Positions 17,150-25,444 of a stretch of DNA of 64,000 nt are shown piece by piece. The DNA comes from Yinghuangia sp051388915. Its GTDB lineage: Bacteria > Actinomycetota > Actinomycetes > Streptomycetales > Streptomycetaceae. The notes under the pieces were generated by a model. That model searched no databases. It was not told the origin of the DNA and saw only the letters and a list, made by a program, of their open reading frames with translations. The stretch is taken from positions 434,001 through 498,000 of the forward strand of contig NZ_JBPKBH010000001.1 in the NCBI RefSeq assembly GCF_051388915.1. Reading direction: 5' to 3'. Both the position numbers and the translations under genes were made by a program. The stretch's first letter is position 1, and every line of letters begins with the position of its first letter.

Positions 17150-17620
17150 CTACCACTGACCGGGTTCGTAGTCGCCGGCGGGCTGGCGGTTGATCAGGTT
17201 GATGCGGTTGTAGGCGTTGATGAGCGCGATCAGCGAGATCAGCGCGGCGAGTTGGTCGGCGTCGTAGTGCTCGGCGGCGTTCGCCCACGCCTCGTCGCTG
17301 ACACCGCCCGCCCCGTCGGCGATGCGCGTGCCCTGCTCGGTCAGCTCCAGCGCGGCGCGCTCGGCCTCGGTAAATACCGTGGCCTCCCGCCAGGCCGCGA
17401 GCATGTTGAGGCGCGGCCAGGTATCGCCTGCGTGGACGGCGTCCTTGGCGTGCATGTCGGTGCACATGGCGCAGCCGTTGATCTGGCTGGCCCGCAGCTT
17501 GACCAGCTCCTGCGTCGCGAGCGGCAGCGCCGACTCCGAGAGGGTCTTCCCCGCTGAGTTGATGTACCGAGTGAACTTCGTCCCGACGGGGTTCTCGTAG
17601 TAGTTGATGCGGGCGTCCAT
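17150..17620 (-). CDS. AhpD-like carboxymuconolactone decarboxylase family protein
   Basis: A 156-residue alkylhydroperoxidase-like protein. The ATG at 17620 is preceded by AGGAGGAG, a near-ideal ribosome binding site. The family's redox motif is present: ASQINGCAMCTDMHAKDA, with the CxxC pair and the histidine three residues later. AhpD proteins use this CxxC to reduce peroxide-linked partners; other members act on unrelated substrates, so the reaction is not certain. The C-terminal half is all helical (LAALISLIALINAYNRINLINR). It stands alone on the minus strand, convergent with the helicase gene. Confidence 0.9.
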   Translation of the reverse strand: MDARINYYENPVGTKFTRYINSAGKTLSESALPLATQELVKLRASQINGCAMCTDMHAKDAVHAGDTWPRLNMLAAWREATVFTEAERAALELTEQGTRIADGAGGVSDEAWANAAEHYDADQLAALISLIALINAYNRINLINRQPAGDYEPGQW

Positions 17621-17874
17621 GGCGCGCTCCTCCTGGTGTGTTCGGTCTGTCGAAGCACTGACGTCGGGGAGCGGGGGGATGTGACAAGGTCGCCGGAAGC
17701 TTTTCGCACGCGGCGGCGAGTGCAGGGGCGGCACCGGACACGTGTGCTCGGCACTGGTGCGGTCGGTTCGCGTTCGCCGTGCCGCAGGCGTGGCAAGGAG
17801 GGACCGGAGCAGCCCCGGGCCCGTCGCACCCGGCCCGTTTCGGTGGTGCTGTGTGGCGCGGCCCGGCGTGACTG

Positions 17875-19803
17875 CTACCGGCGGCAGATCGTGAGGTTCG
17901 GGGCTCCGGACGGTCCGTACTGGCGGCACGCCTGGGCCGGCGTCGGGCGGTTGGCGTTGGGCGGACGCGACGGCAGGGTGAGCGTCACGTTCTCGCAGCG
18001 CGGGATCCCGACGCGCCCGACCGGCTGCCCCGAGCACTCCACGCGCACCCGGCCGTTGTCGACGATGATCCGCGTCGGCTCGACGATGATCGTCGGCCTC
18101 GGCTTCGGGGGCTTCGGCGGCGTGGGCTTGGGCGGCTTGGGAGTCGGCGTCGCCTTCGGGGGCGGCGGCGCCGGCGCGGGGGGCCGCGGCGGCGGGCTCG
18201 GCTGCGGCGGCGGCGGCGTCGGCTTGGGCGGCGGGGCCTTCGGCGGCTCCGGCTTCGGCGGCGGAGGGGTCGGGGGCGCCGGAGGCTGAACCGGGGGCGG
18301 GGGCGGCGGCGGGGCCGGGGTCGCCGCGGGCGGCGCGGGGGCGGCGGGCGCCGCGACAGGCTTCTTGCCCGCCTCCGGTTGGTGGGTGAGGGCCCAGGCG
18401 AGCGCGGCCGCCGCGGCGACCGCCACACCGGCGATCAGCGAGGCCTTCACCATGGTGCTGCCGCCCTCGCCCGCCCCGGCGCTGCCGCCGGAGCCGCCGG
18501 ACGAACCGCCGCTGGCCGACCCGGCGGACCCGGCCGACCCCGCGGCCTCGCCCGCCGAGCCGCTTCCGGCGGCCGCGCCGCCCGCGGCGACGGTGCCGCC
18601 CGCGACCGCCGCACCGATGGCCGCGGCCGCCGCGGCGGCGGTTGCGAGGTACGCCAGCGCCGCGGCCCCCAGCAGGCCCTCTGCGGCGACGCGCATGCAC
18701 GTGCTGACGCTTGCCAGTTCGAGGCAGGCCGCGCGGCAGCGGTCGCACTCGTCGAGGTGGGCGCGCACGTTGTTCTCGGCGCGGTCGCCGAGGCTGTTGC
18801 GGACGTACGCCCCGTAGTTCTTCGCGAACGGGCGGCACTCCTTGGGCAGCCCGTTCTCGACGTACACCTTGAGGTACGCCTCGCGCAGCCCGTCGCGCGC
18901 CCGCTCCTTGAGCTTCGAGAGGGCGTTCGGGCTGACGCCGAGCAGTGGGGCCACGCGGTCGCGCGGCTCCCGCTCGACCTCGGTGTACCAGAGCACCGCC
19001 TGCCAGCGTTCCGGGAGTTCCTGGAACGCCTTGGCGGCCAGGTTGCGGTCGGTCGCGGCGACCGCGGGGTCCTCGGGCTCGCCGCTGGGCCCCGCCTCGT
19101 ACGCCGCCACGTCGTCGGTAAGCAGCACGCGCCTTTCGTTGCGGGCCCAGTCACCCGCCACGCGCCTCACGGTCGTGAGGAGGTAGGGGCGGCACGCCTC
19201 GCGCGGTCCGTGTCCGGAGCGCAGGGCGTGCAGCGTGCGGGTGAAGGTCTCGCCGACGAGGTCCTCGGCGTTCTCGCGCGTGCGCGTGCACAGGCGGGCG
19301 AGCCTGCGGACCGCGTCCACGTGGCGCTGGTACAGGACTTCGTACGCGGCGTCGTCGCCGTCGCGGACCCGGTCGGCCAGGTAGGCGTCCGAGGGGCCGT
19401 CGTCGCCGCGTCCTTCCGCGCCCTGGTGGTCGCTTCCGGCGCCGCCGTCGCCCGGGCCGGGCCGGTACCGCGGGTCGGCGGGTTCCGGCGGGTCAGCCGG
19501 CCCGACGGGGGCCGGGACGGCACCGGGCGCTGCGGCGTCGGGCGTCCCGGCACCGGGCGCGCCGGCTCGGGGCGGCTCGTGCCCCCGCGGAGCCGGGAAC
19601 GGGCCGCGGCGGTGCAGTGCGGTCCGCTGTCCGGGGACGACGGGGCCTTGCGCCGGCCCGGAGTTGCGGCCCTGTCCCGGAACGCGGGTGGAGCCGTCTC
19701 CGTCGGGAGCGGTCGCGGCGGGGTCCACGGATGCGGGGTCGATCGGCGGGTCCGATGGCTGCCGGTCGGGACCGGAGGCCGAAGGGTCGTCCTCGCGTGA
19801 CAC
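17875..19803 (-). CDS. ECF sigma factor fused to a zinc-finger, transmembrane and proline-rich extracytoplasmic tail
   Basis: A 642-residue protein. Residues 1-135 are a Pro/Gly/Ala-rich extension. Sigma region 2 follows at about 137-205 (YLADRVRDGDDAAYEVLYQR; NAEDLVGETFTRTLHALRSG) and region 4 at about 254-311 (FQELPERWQAVLWYTEVE; VAPLLGVSPNALSKLKERAR). A zinc-finger anti-sigma motif lies at about 343-363 (HLDECDRCRAAC). Alanine-rich hydrophobic stretches near 371-400 and 448-472 could span the membrane. A long Pro/Lys repeat region (about 480-575) and a small C-terminal domain complete it. Known ECF groups with C-terminal extensions of this build use the fused tail to control the sigma factor. 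GTG start with AAGGGGG upstream. Confidence 0.88.
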   Translation of the reverse strand: MSREDDPSASGPDRQPSDPPIDPASVDPAATAPDGDGSTRVPGQGRNSGPAQGPVVPGQRTALHRRGPFPAPRGHEPPRAGAPGAGTPDAAAPGAVPAPVGPADPPEPADPRYRPGPGDGGAGSDHQGAEGRGDDGPSDAYLADRVRDGDDAAYEVLYQRHVDAVRRLARLCTRTRENAEDLVGETFTRTLHALRSGHGPREACRPYLLTTVRRVAGDWARNERRVLLTDDVAAYEAGPSGEPEDPAVAATDRNLAAKAFQELPERWQAVLWYTEVEREPRDRVAPLLGVSPNALSKLKERARDGLREAYLKVYVENGLPKECRPFAKNYGAYVRNSLGDRAENNVRAHLDECDRCRAACLELASVSTCMRVAAEGLLGAAALAYLATAAAAAAAIGAAVAGGTVAAGGAAAGSGSAGEAAGSAGSAGSASGGSSGGSGGSAGAGEGGSTMVKASLIAGVAVAAAAALAWALTHQPEAGKKPVAAPAAPAPPAATPAPPPPPPPVQPPAPPTPPPPKPEPPKAPPPKPTPPPPQPSPPPRPPAPAPPPPKATPTPKPPKPTPPKPPKPRPTIIVEPTRIIVDNGRVRVECSGQPVGRVGIPRCENVTLTLPSRPPNANRPTPAQACRQYGPSGAPNLTICRR

Positions 19804-20440
19804 CCGTGACCCCCTTGAGCGGTGCTCGTCGCCTCTGTCGTCAGCATCGTTGCGATCTCGGCGGCATCTGTCCAGATCGTCAGGGGGCGTACGCGGTGGG
19901 GGTGGTGCACTCCGGCGTGCGTGGTGCGGAAGGGGCGCGGGGACGAATCACCCGCGCCCGCTCCGGTCTTGGCGGCGCAGTCGCCGTGACGCTGCGTCAT
20001 GCGAGGGGTGGAGGGGCCGGGAGCGGTCGTGACGGGGGTGGGAGCGGCGCTCGCCACGGCGCTTGGGGGAGCGGCCGATTCGGCGGTCGGTACGCCGGTC
20101 CGTGAGGCGGGTTCCGGGGAGGTCCGCGGTGCGGGCTCCGGGGCGATCGGGTCGGACGTCGGCGCGGCGGGGGAGGCCGCGGGGACCGACGTGAGGACCA
20201 ACACCGGGGAAAGCGCCGGGAATCGCGAGGGGGAGGTCGCGGGGCGGAGGGGGGAGGGCGAGGGGGAGATCGCGGAAGAGGTCTGGGGGGAGGTGGTGGG
20301 GGCGAGCGACGGGGAGGTCGCGGGGCGGAGCGCGGGGGAGGTGGGGAGCATGGGGGAGAGGGCCTTGCGTTCGGTGCGGGCGGTACGGGCGGCACGGGCG
20401 GCGCTGGTGGAACGGGCGGTGCGGGTCGTGCTGAACACGT
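19804..20440 (-). other. Possible Ser/Pro/Thr-rich coding remnant or frameshifted ORF
   Basis: A frame opens with GTG at 20438 on the minus strand, preceded by GGGGAG, directly after the stop of the upstream GGDEF-like gene. Codons in roughly its first 150 positions end almost always in G or C, as in real genes here. The product is low complexity, rich in Ser, Thr, Pro and Ala. The frame lacks a stop until 19167, deep inside the sigma-factor gene, so either the gene is frameshifted or the frame is not coding. A single indel would stop it near 19845 or 19997. I see nothing else in this stretch. Confidence 0.3.
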
Positions 20441-21166
20441 TCAACTCCCCTGGGGCGTACCGGGCTCGACGGCGAGCCGGACGTGCGGGCGTGGGACGAC
20501 GGGGACCGCTCCAGGAGCGCCGTACACCCCGGAAAGGGGGTCGACGGGGGCGCGGCAGAGCCGGTCGAGGCGGTCCGCGAGCGAGGGCTCGTCGCCGTCG
20601 ACCAGCGCCATCAGGCGGCCCGCGGGGACGGCGTGCACGTCTTCCTGCAACGCCCGCTCCATGTGGCGGGCGGTCAGCAGGAGGTGTCTCAGATGCGCCC
20701 AGAACCGGGACTCGGCGACTTCCAGTTGCACGACGACCAGGCGCGGGTGCTCCCCGGCGCCGGCGCGCTCCTGGAGCCGTCGCTGGAGGACGGCCGCGGA
20801 GGGGAGTTCGGTGAGCGGATCGGTGCCCGGCGGGAGCGTGCCGGGCGCGGTGGCCCGGGCACGCGCGCCGACGTAAGCCTGCACCACCGCGGCGGGCGCG
20901 GCGTGCGCCAGCGCGCACAGGAACAGCGCGTCCAGCTCGGCGAGCGCCACGTCGAGCGGGATCTCTGCGGCGGCGCGGTCGCGGCCCAGCGCGATGCAGG
21001 CCGAACGCACGTGCCCGGTCGTCACGAACGACTCGATGCACAGCTCCACTGCGGCGCTGTGCCATTCGACGCGCGAGGGCCAGCCGGCCCTCTGCGTCAC
21101 ACGGTGCCACTCGCCCCGCAGCCAGTCGGGGTCGGCGGTCGATGCGATGTCACACTCGGTACCCAT
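20441..21166 (-). CDS. Degenerate GGDEF-like protein of unknown function
   Basis: A 241-residue protein. The ATG at 21166 starts MGTECDIASTADPDWLRGEW. The N-terminal half is helical (residues about 10-120). A segment DPLTELPSAAVLQRRLQER in the middle resembles the DxLTGLxNR entry of GGDEF diguanylate cyclase domains, and LVVVQLEVAESRFWAHLRHL resembles the following strand, but the GGDEF signature itself is absent. Enzymatic activity is therefore unlikely. The family is not recognised beyond this similarity. It lies just upstream of the sigma-factor fusion on the same strand and has a Crp-like palindrome in its promoter region. Confidence 0.6.
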   Translation of the reverse strand: MGTECDIASTADPDWLRGEWHRVTQRAGWPSRVEWHSAAVELCIESFVTTGHVRSACIALGRDRAAAEIPLDVALAELDALFLCALAHAAPAAVVQAYVGARARATAPGTLPPGTDPLTELPSAAVLQRRLQERAGAGEHPRLVVVQLEVAESRFWAHLRHLLLTARHMERALQEDVHAVPAGRLMALVDGDEPSLADRLDRLCRAPVDPLSGVYGAPGAVPVVPRPHVRLAVEPGTPQGS

Positions 21167-21192
21167 GCCAAGGGAGACCGGGGTACCTCGGA

Positions 21193-21208
21193 GAAGTGAC
21201 GCGACTTC
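21193..21208. promoter_or_regulatory. Inverted repeat upstream of the GGDEF-like gene
   Basis: GAAGT-N6-ACTTC is a perfect 5-bp inverted repeat with 6-base spacing, located 27 bases upstream of the ATG at 21166. It could be an operator overlapping the 5' leader. No regulator is assigned. Confidence 0.35.
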
Positions 21209-21222
21209 CGAGTAGTATTTGG

Positions 21223-21238
21223 TGTGACCTGGATCACA
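21223..21238. promoter_or_regulatory. Crp-like palindrome TGTGA-N6-TCACA
   Basis: TGTGACCTGGATCACA matches the core of cAMP-receptor-protein sites (TGTGA-N6-TCACA) perfectly; Streptomyces Crp uses a similar GTGA-N6-TCAC core. It lies about 57 bases upstream of the ATG of the GGDEF-like gene on the minus strand. No other gene starts nearby, so it probably serves this one. Confidence 0.55.
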
Positions 21239-21309
21239 TTCCAACCGCGCGCCGGGCGCGCAGCCAGGTGACCCTTTCGGGTAGCGCTTTTACCTTGCCG
21301 TGACCGCGG

Positions 21310-22242
21310 TCAGCGGCGCTCGGCCAACACCGCCACAAGGCGCTGCACGGAGCCGCCGAGGCCCCAGCGTTCGGCCAGCGCGTGCAGGGCGTCGGGGTCG
21401 CGGGGCGCGCGGGGGAGCGCGGTGGTCAGATCTTCCGGAAGCGGAACATCACGGACGACCTGCACGACCCCGGGGGCGACGTCGAGGTAGTCGGCGGCAG
21501 CGACCAGGTTGCGGCGGCGCGCCGGGGTGAGCGAGGACGCGGGGTCCTCGGCGGCCCGGCGTACCCCCGCGAGGTCACCGAACTCGCCGATGAGCTGGGC
21601 GGCGGTCTTCTCGCCGATGCCCTTGACCCCGGGCAGCCCGTCGCTGGCGTCCCCGCGCAGGGTGGCGAAGTCGGCGTAGGAGGACGCGGGCACGCCGTAC
21701 CGCGCCAGCACCGCCGCCTCGTCCATCACGTCGACGACGCCCACGCCCTTGACCGGGTAGAGGACGCTCACCGCGCGCTTGTCGTCGACCAGTTGGAACA
21801 GGTCGCGGTCGCCGGTCACGATCTGCACGGGCACCTCGGCCGCCGTCGCCAGCGTGCCGATCACGTCGTCGGCCTCGAAGCCGGGCGAGCCGACACGCGT
21901 GATGCCGAACGCGGCCAACACGTCCTCGATGACGGGCACCTGCGGGGACAGGGTGTCCGGCACCTCCTCCTCGTCGGGCGCGTCGCCCTCGACGACCTCC
22001 GCGACGCGGTGCGCCTTGTAGGAGGGGATGGCGTCGACCCGGAACTGCGGGCGCCAGTCGTCGTCCCAGCAGGCCACGAGCGAGTCGGGGCCGTGGTCGG
22101 AGACGAGCCGCGAGATGAAGTCGAGCAGGCCGCGCACCGCGTTGACCGGGGTGCCGTCCGGCGCCTTCACCGAATCGGGGACGCCGAAGTAGGCGCGGAA
22201 GTAGAGCGACGCGGTATCGAGAAGCATCAGTTGTCCAGGCAC
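21310..22242 (-). CDS. 5'-3' exonuclease (DNA polymerase I N-terminal-like)
   Basis: A 310-residue structure-specific 5' nuclease of the FEN/Pol I 5'-3' exonuclease family, without a polymerase domain. Visible metal-binding motifs: MLLDTASLYFRAYFG near the N-terminus, VVEGDAPDEEEVP, FEADDVIGTLA, VTGDRDLFQLVD and ATLRGDASDGLPGVKGIGEKTA (helix-hairpin-helix). It probably removes 5' flaps or RNA primers. The GTG at 22242 is used; the first conserved residue is the Met at 22227, an alternative start. It is a stand-alone gene between the GGDEF-like and GNAT genes. Confidence 0.92.
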   Translation of the reverse strand: MPGQLMLLDTASLYFRAYFGVPDSVKAPDGTPVNAVRGLLDFISRLVSDHGPDSLVACWDDDWRPQFRVDAIPSYKAHRVAEVVEGDAPDEEEVPDTLSPQVPVIEDVLAAFGITRVGSPGFEADDVIGTLATAAEVPVQIVTGDRDLFQLVDDKRAVSVLYPVKGVGVVDVMDEAAVLARYGVPASSYADFATLRGDASDGLPGVKGIGEKTAAQLIGEFGDLAGVRRAAEDPASSLTPARRRNLVAAADYLDVAPGVVQVVRDVPLPEDLTTALPRAPRDPDALHALAERWGLGGSVQRLVAVLAERR

Positions 22243-22359
22243 GTGCCCATCGTGCCGTACGCCGGTGTCACAGGGCGGGGATCGGTCTCTCGGCGCCCGG
22301 CCGGTGTCGCGTCGGTTGTAGGTCGCGTCAGGTGCCGGTCGCATCACGTGCGGGTCGAG

Positions 22360-23025
22360 TCACGCGCCGGTCGCGTCGTCTCCGAGGCCGAACATGTCGA
22401 GGCAGGCGTCCAGTCCGTGGATCACGACGGGCACCGTGCGGTGTGCCTCCCAGGTATCCCGGTCGATGCGCACGCGGCGCAGCATGCGTGCCCGGCCGTC
22501 GGCCGCCGCGTGTATCTCAAGACCGTCGTCCGCGTACCCGAGCTTGCGCGACACCCCCAGCGAGGCCGGGTTGTCGGTGAACGCGGACGACACCGCCCAT
22601 TGCGCGCCCAGGCCCTCGAACGCCAGGTGCAGTACCGCGGCGCGCATCTCCGTGCCGAGTCCCGTGCCCTGGCGGGCGCGCTCGATCCACGAGCCCGAGG
22701 AGACCTCGCGCCGGGTGACGAACTGGGTGCCGCTCAGGTCCTGCCCGCCGACCGGCATGCCTTCGTGGAAGACGACGAGGTCGAGCGTCCAGTCGTCAGG
22801 GGTCCAGGTCGCCCACTGCCGCCAGTGGTGCTGCAAGGCGGAGCGCGAGCGCCGCGGCTCGGGCACCGTCGACCACGGCACGGAGAACGGCATGTAGTCC
22901 GGGTTGTGGACGCCCCGCGCGACGGCGGCGAACAGGCCGTCGAAGTCCTCCAGTCGGGGCAGCCGCAACTCCAGGCGCGGGGTGGTGACACGCAGTCCGA
23001 ACAGCGGCCAGTGGTCCGTGATCAT
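22360..23025 (-). CDS. GNAT family N-acetyltransferase
   Basis: A 221-residue acetyltransferase of the RimJ/RimL-like GNAT type. It begins MITDHWPLFGLRVTTPRLEL, the RLxLR beta strand typical of these proteins. The acetyl-CoA-binding motif is RARQGTGLGTEMRAAVLHLAFEGLGA, and the following NPASLGVSRKLGY is the usual motif B. The final 40 residues (RVRIDRDTWEAHRTV) match RimJ-type C-termini. The substrate is unknown. An upstream in-frame ATG at 23052 is an alternative start; neither has a clear ribosome binding site. Confidence 0.9.
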   Translation of the reverse strand: MITDHWPLFGLRVTTPRLELRLPRLEDFDGLFAAVARGVHNPDYMPFSVPWSTVPEPRRSRSALQHHWRQWATWTPDDWTLDLVVFHEGMPVGGQDLSGTQFVTRREVSSGSWIERARQGTGLGTEMRAAVLHLAFEGLGAQWAVSSAFTDNPASLGVSRKLGYADDGLEIHAAADGRARMLRRVRIDRDTWEAHRTVPVVIHGLDACLDMFGLGDDATGA

Positions 23026-23124
23026 GTTTGATTCTGGCGTACGCGCGGGCATGCCGCCGAAGGATTTCGCCCCGTACGCGCCCGGGTGCGGAGTGCCGCC
23101 CGGTGCGGCGGGCAAGCGCTGGCG

Positions 23125-23499
23125 TCAGACCGCGAACTCGTCCAGGACCTCCTGGAGCGTGTCGCGCACGCCGAGGATGTCGATGAGCCCGGTCATGCGC
23201 AGCGTGGCGCGCACATGCCGGTCGGGGGCGGCGAGGCGGAGTCCGCCGCCGCACGCGTGCATTGCCTTGAAGGCGTCGATGAGCACGCCGAGACCGACCG
23301 AGTCACAAAACGTCAGCGCTGTGGCGTCGACGACCACGCGGCGGCACCCGCCGTCGATCAGGTCGATCAGCGTGCGGTGCAGCAGCGGGGCGTTGTGGAG
23401 ATCGAGCTCGCCGTGCAGATGGACGACCGCGCACCCGCGCCAGATAGTGACCCCGGTGACAGGGTGTTCCTGACCGAGCATGCCGAGCCGCGCGACCAT
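23125..23499 (-). CDS. STAS-domain protein, anti-sigma factor antagonist-like
   Basis: A 124-residue SpoIIAA/RsbV-like protein. Such antagonists bind anti-sigma factors when unphosphorylated and so free a SigB-type sigma factor. The STAS fold shows as VVHLHGELDLHNAPLLHRTL, then VVVDATALTFCDSVGLGVLIDAF, whose Ser within the DSVGLG motif is the phosphorylation site in the family. The ATG at 23499 is preferred because GAAAGG lies 8 bases upstream; an in-frame GTG at 23583 would add 28 residues. No anti-sigma kinase or SigB-type gene is adjacent, so its partner lies elsewhere. Confidence 0.88.
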   Translation of the reverse strand: MVARLGMLGQEHPVTGVTIWRGCAVVHLHGELDLHNAPLLHRTLIDLIDGGCRRVVVDATALTFCDSVGLGVLIDAFKAMHACGGGLRLAAPDRHVRATLRMTGLIDILGVRDTLQEVLDEFAV

Positions 23500-23583
23500 G
23501 GCCTCGACCTTTCCGTGGTCGGGACGGGATTGGAACCTCACGGCGCCGAATGCATTCTGGGGCATCCGGAGCGTCCGTGACAC

Positions 23584-24018
23584 CCTTTCTGGAGCGCGTC
23601 TTGCACGGGACCGGGTGGATCACGGGCGGCTTGGCCTGATAAGGCCGGTTTCAGCGCTGATCGGTTTCCGAAAAACCGGGCATACCAACCAAGCTGACGG
23701 CTGATCGGCCAATGACCGTTTTCTCGGCCTTCACTCGTACGGGTGAACATGCGGGCGTGCGGCCTCAGGGGCGGGCGCTGTCGGTGCGCGTCGGTGCGCC
23801 GGGGCGGGGGTGTCACCGAGCGTGTCAGTGGGCGAGTGCGATACCGAACTGCCGTGCGGGGGGGCGGGTGGTGGGATGCACTGGTGCGCACCTGGCGTGC
23901 GCGCGGATCACGCGTGTGTGTGCCCCGCGCGTAGGCAGCTCCCACGGGCCACGTACAGGCGGTGCGCACAGGCGTCGCACACACGCGCCGCACGCAATTG
24001 CTCGCACCAACGCGGGCG
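23584..24018. other. 435-base region without a recognised gene
   Basis: This region lies upstream of the STAS gene and downstream of the convergent-strand aldolase stop. It contains a short inverted repeat CGGTTT-N5-AAACCG at 23662-23678 and a long alternating CG/TG-rich stretch from about 23870 to 24000. Open frames show no start signal or family resemblance. Confidence 0.5.
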
Positions 24019-25245
24019 CTAGAGGAACGTGTGCCCCTCGCCCCGATACGTCGGCACCGTCCCGACGACCCGGTCCCCCTCGACCAGGTGCAGCGCGTCG
24101 AACCGCTCGCACAGTTCCCCGGCCTTCGCGTGCCGGAACCACACGCGGTCGCCGATCAGCAGGTCGTCCGCGGCACTCCCGCGCAGCGGCGTCTGTACCT
24201 CGCCCGCACCCTCCTGCGGGTCGTACGCCAGCCCCTGCGGCAGGTACGGCTGCGGCAGCCGGTCGCGGCCCGCCGCCCCGGACGCCGGATAGCCGCCGCC
24301 CAGCACGGACACCCACCCGACGCCAGGACGCCGCACCACCGGCAGCGCGAACAGCGCCGCCGGGCGGCCCCGGAAGCTGGTGTAGTCGTCGAACAGCCGC
24401 GGCTGGAAGAGCCCCGACCCGGCAGCGACCTCGGTGATGCACGCCTCGGCCGCCGTCCGCTCGACACTGCCGGTGCCGCCGCCGTTGACGAACTCCAGGT
24501 CGGCGACCGCGCGTACGGCCGCCACGATCTCGGCGCGGCGCGAGGCCAGTTCGGCGCCGGCGCGGGCCTGCATGAACCGGATCGCCCGCCCGTACAGCGC
24601 GCGCCCGTGTGGGGCGTCGCCCACTCCGGCGATCTGCGCCTCGTACGCCATCAGCCCGACGAGGTGGAACTGCGGGCGCTTTGCGACCAGTTCGGCGACC
24701 GCGGCCACCTGTTCGGGGGTGTGCAGGGGAGAGCGGTGCGCGCCCACGCGGACGCGCCCGCCGAAGGGCTGCCACGAGCAGTCGATGTCGACGCACACGC
24801 GGATGCGTTCGGCGCCGTCACCGCGCACACGGTCGATGTAGTCCAACTGCGCGACGTCGTCGACCATCACGGTGACACGGGCGGCGGCCACGGGGTCGGC
24901 TGCGAGGCGGGCGTACGCCTCCCGGTCCGTCGACGGGTAGGCGACGAGCACGTCCTCGACGCCTTCCGCGGCCAGCCACAGGGCCTCGGGCAGGGTGAAG
25001 GCCATCACGCCCGCGAAACCGTCCAAGGCCAGCACCTCGCGCAGCAGAGGAAGGCAGCGCACCGACTTGCTGGCGACCCGGATCGGCGTACCGCCCGCGC
25101 GCCGCACGAGGTCCGCGGCGTTCGCCCGGAACGCGTCGAGGTCGACGATCGCGAAGGGCGCGTCGAGGTCCGCGGTCGCGCGGTCGTAGCGCGCCCGGTC
25201 GTCGGACGGGTGGTACGAGGTGCGCGCGGCGGTGAGACTGGCCAT
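24019..25245 (-). CDS. PLP-dependent D-threonine aldolase/D-serine dehydratase-like enzyme
   Basis: A 408-residue alanine-racemase-fold enzyme, often annotated amino acid deaminase/aldolase. The ATG at 25245 begins MASLTAARTSYHPSDD. The PLP lysine is expected in TPIRVASKSVRCLP near residues 52-65. A glycine-rich motif DLEFVNGGGTGSVE should bind the cofactor phosphate. The C-terminal beta domain carries DRVWFRHAKAGELCERF, whose His and Cys match the zinc ligands of the D-serine dehydratase branch. It is therefore probably a D-amino-acid lyase, with the substrate unproven. It is divergent from the carboxyltransferase gene; 199 bases separate them. Confidence 0.85.
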   Translation of the reverse strand: MASLTAARTSYHPSDDRARYDRATADLDAPFAIVDLDAFRANAADLVRRAGGTPIRVASKSVRCLPLLREVLALDGFAGVMAFTLPEALWLAAEGVEDVLVAYPSTDREAYARLAADPVAAARVTVMVDDVAQLDYIDRVRGDGAERIRVCVDIDCSWQPFGGRVRVGAHRSPLHTPEQVAAVAELVAKRPQFHLVGLMAYEAQIAGVGDAPHGRALYGRAIRFMQARAGAELASRRAEIVAAVRAVADLEFVNGGGTGSVERTAAEACITEVAAGSGLFQPRLFDDYTSFRGRPAALFALPVVRRPGVGWVSVLGGGYPASGAAGRDRLPQPYLPQGLAYDPQEGAGEVQTPLRGSAADDLLIGDRVWFRHAKAGELCERFDALHLVEGDRVVGTVPTYRGEGHTFL

Positions 25246-25444
25246 GCCCCGCAGCCTGCCAGATTCGGTTACCGGACGGTAGGCGGAGCGAGGGCGCCGG
25301 CGACCTTCGCCTGCCGGAAACCCCGCACGCCACGGCGCCCGACGTCCGCCCATGGCATGGTGCTCATGATCGACACACGGTCGACGCCCCGGCGCGCGCA
25401 CCCCGCGACCGAGGCGAACCAGGCCCGGCCCGGAAGGCGGACCC

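Noticed and set aside
17621..18838. Upstream extension of the AhpD-like frame to 562 residues
   Set aside because: The ATG at 17620 has an AGGAGGAG ribosome binding site and starts the family's N-terminus; the extension overlaps the sigma-factor gene out of frame.
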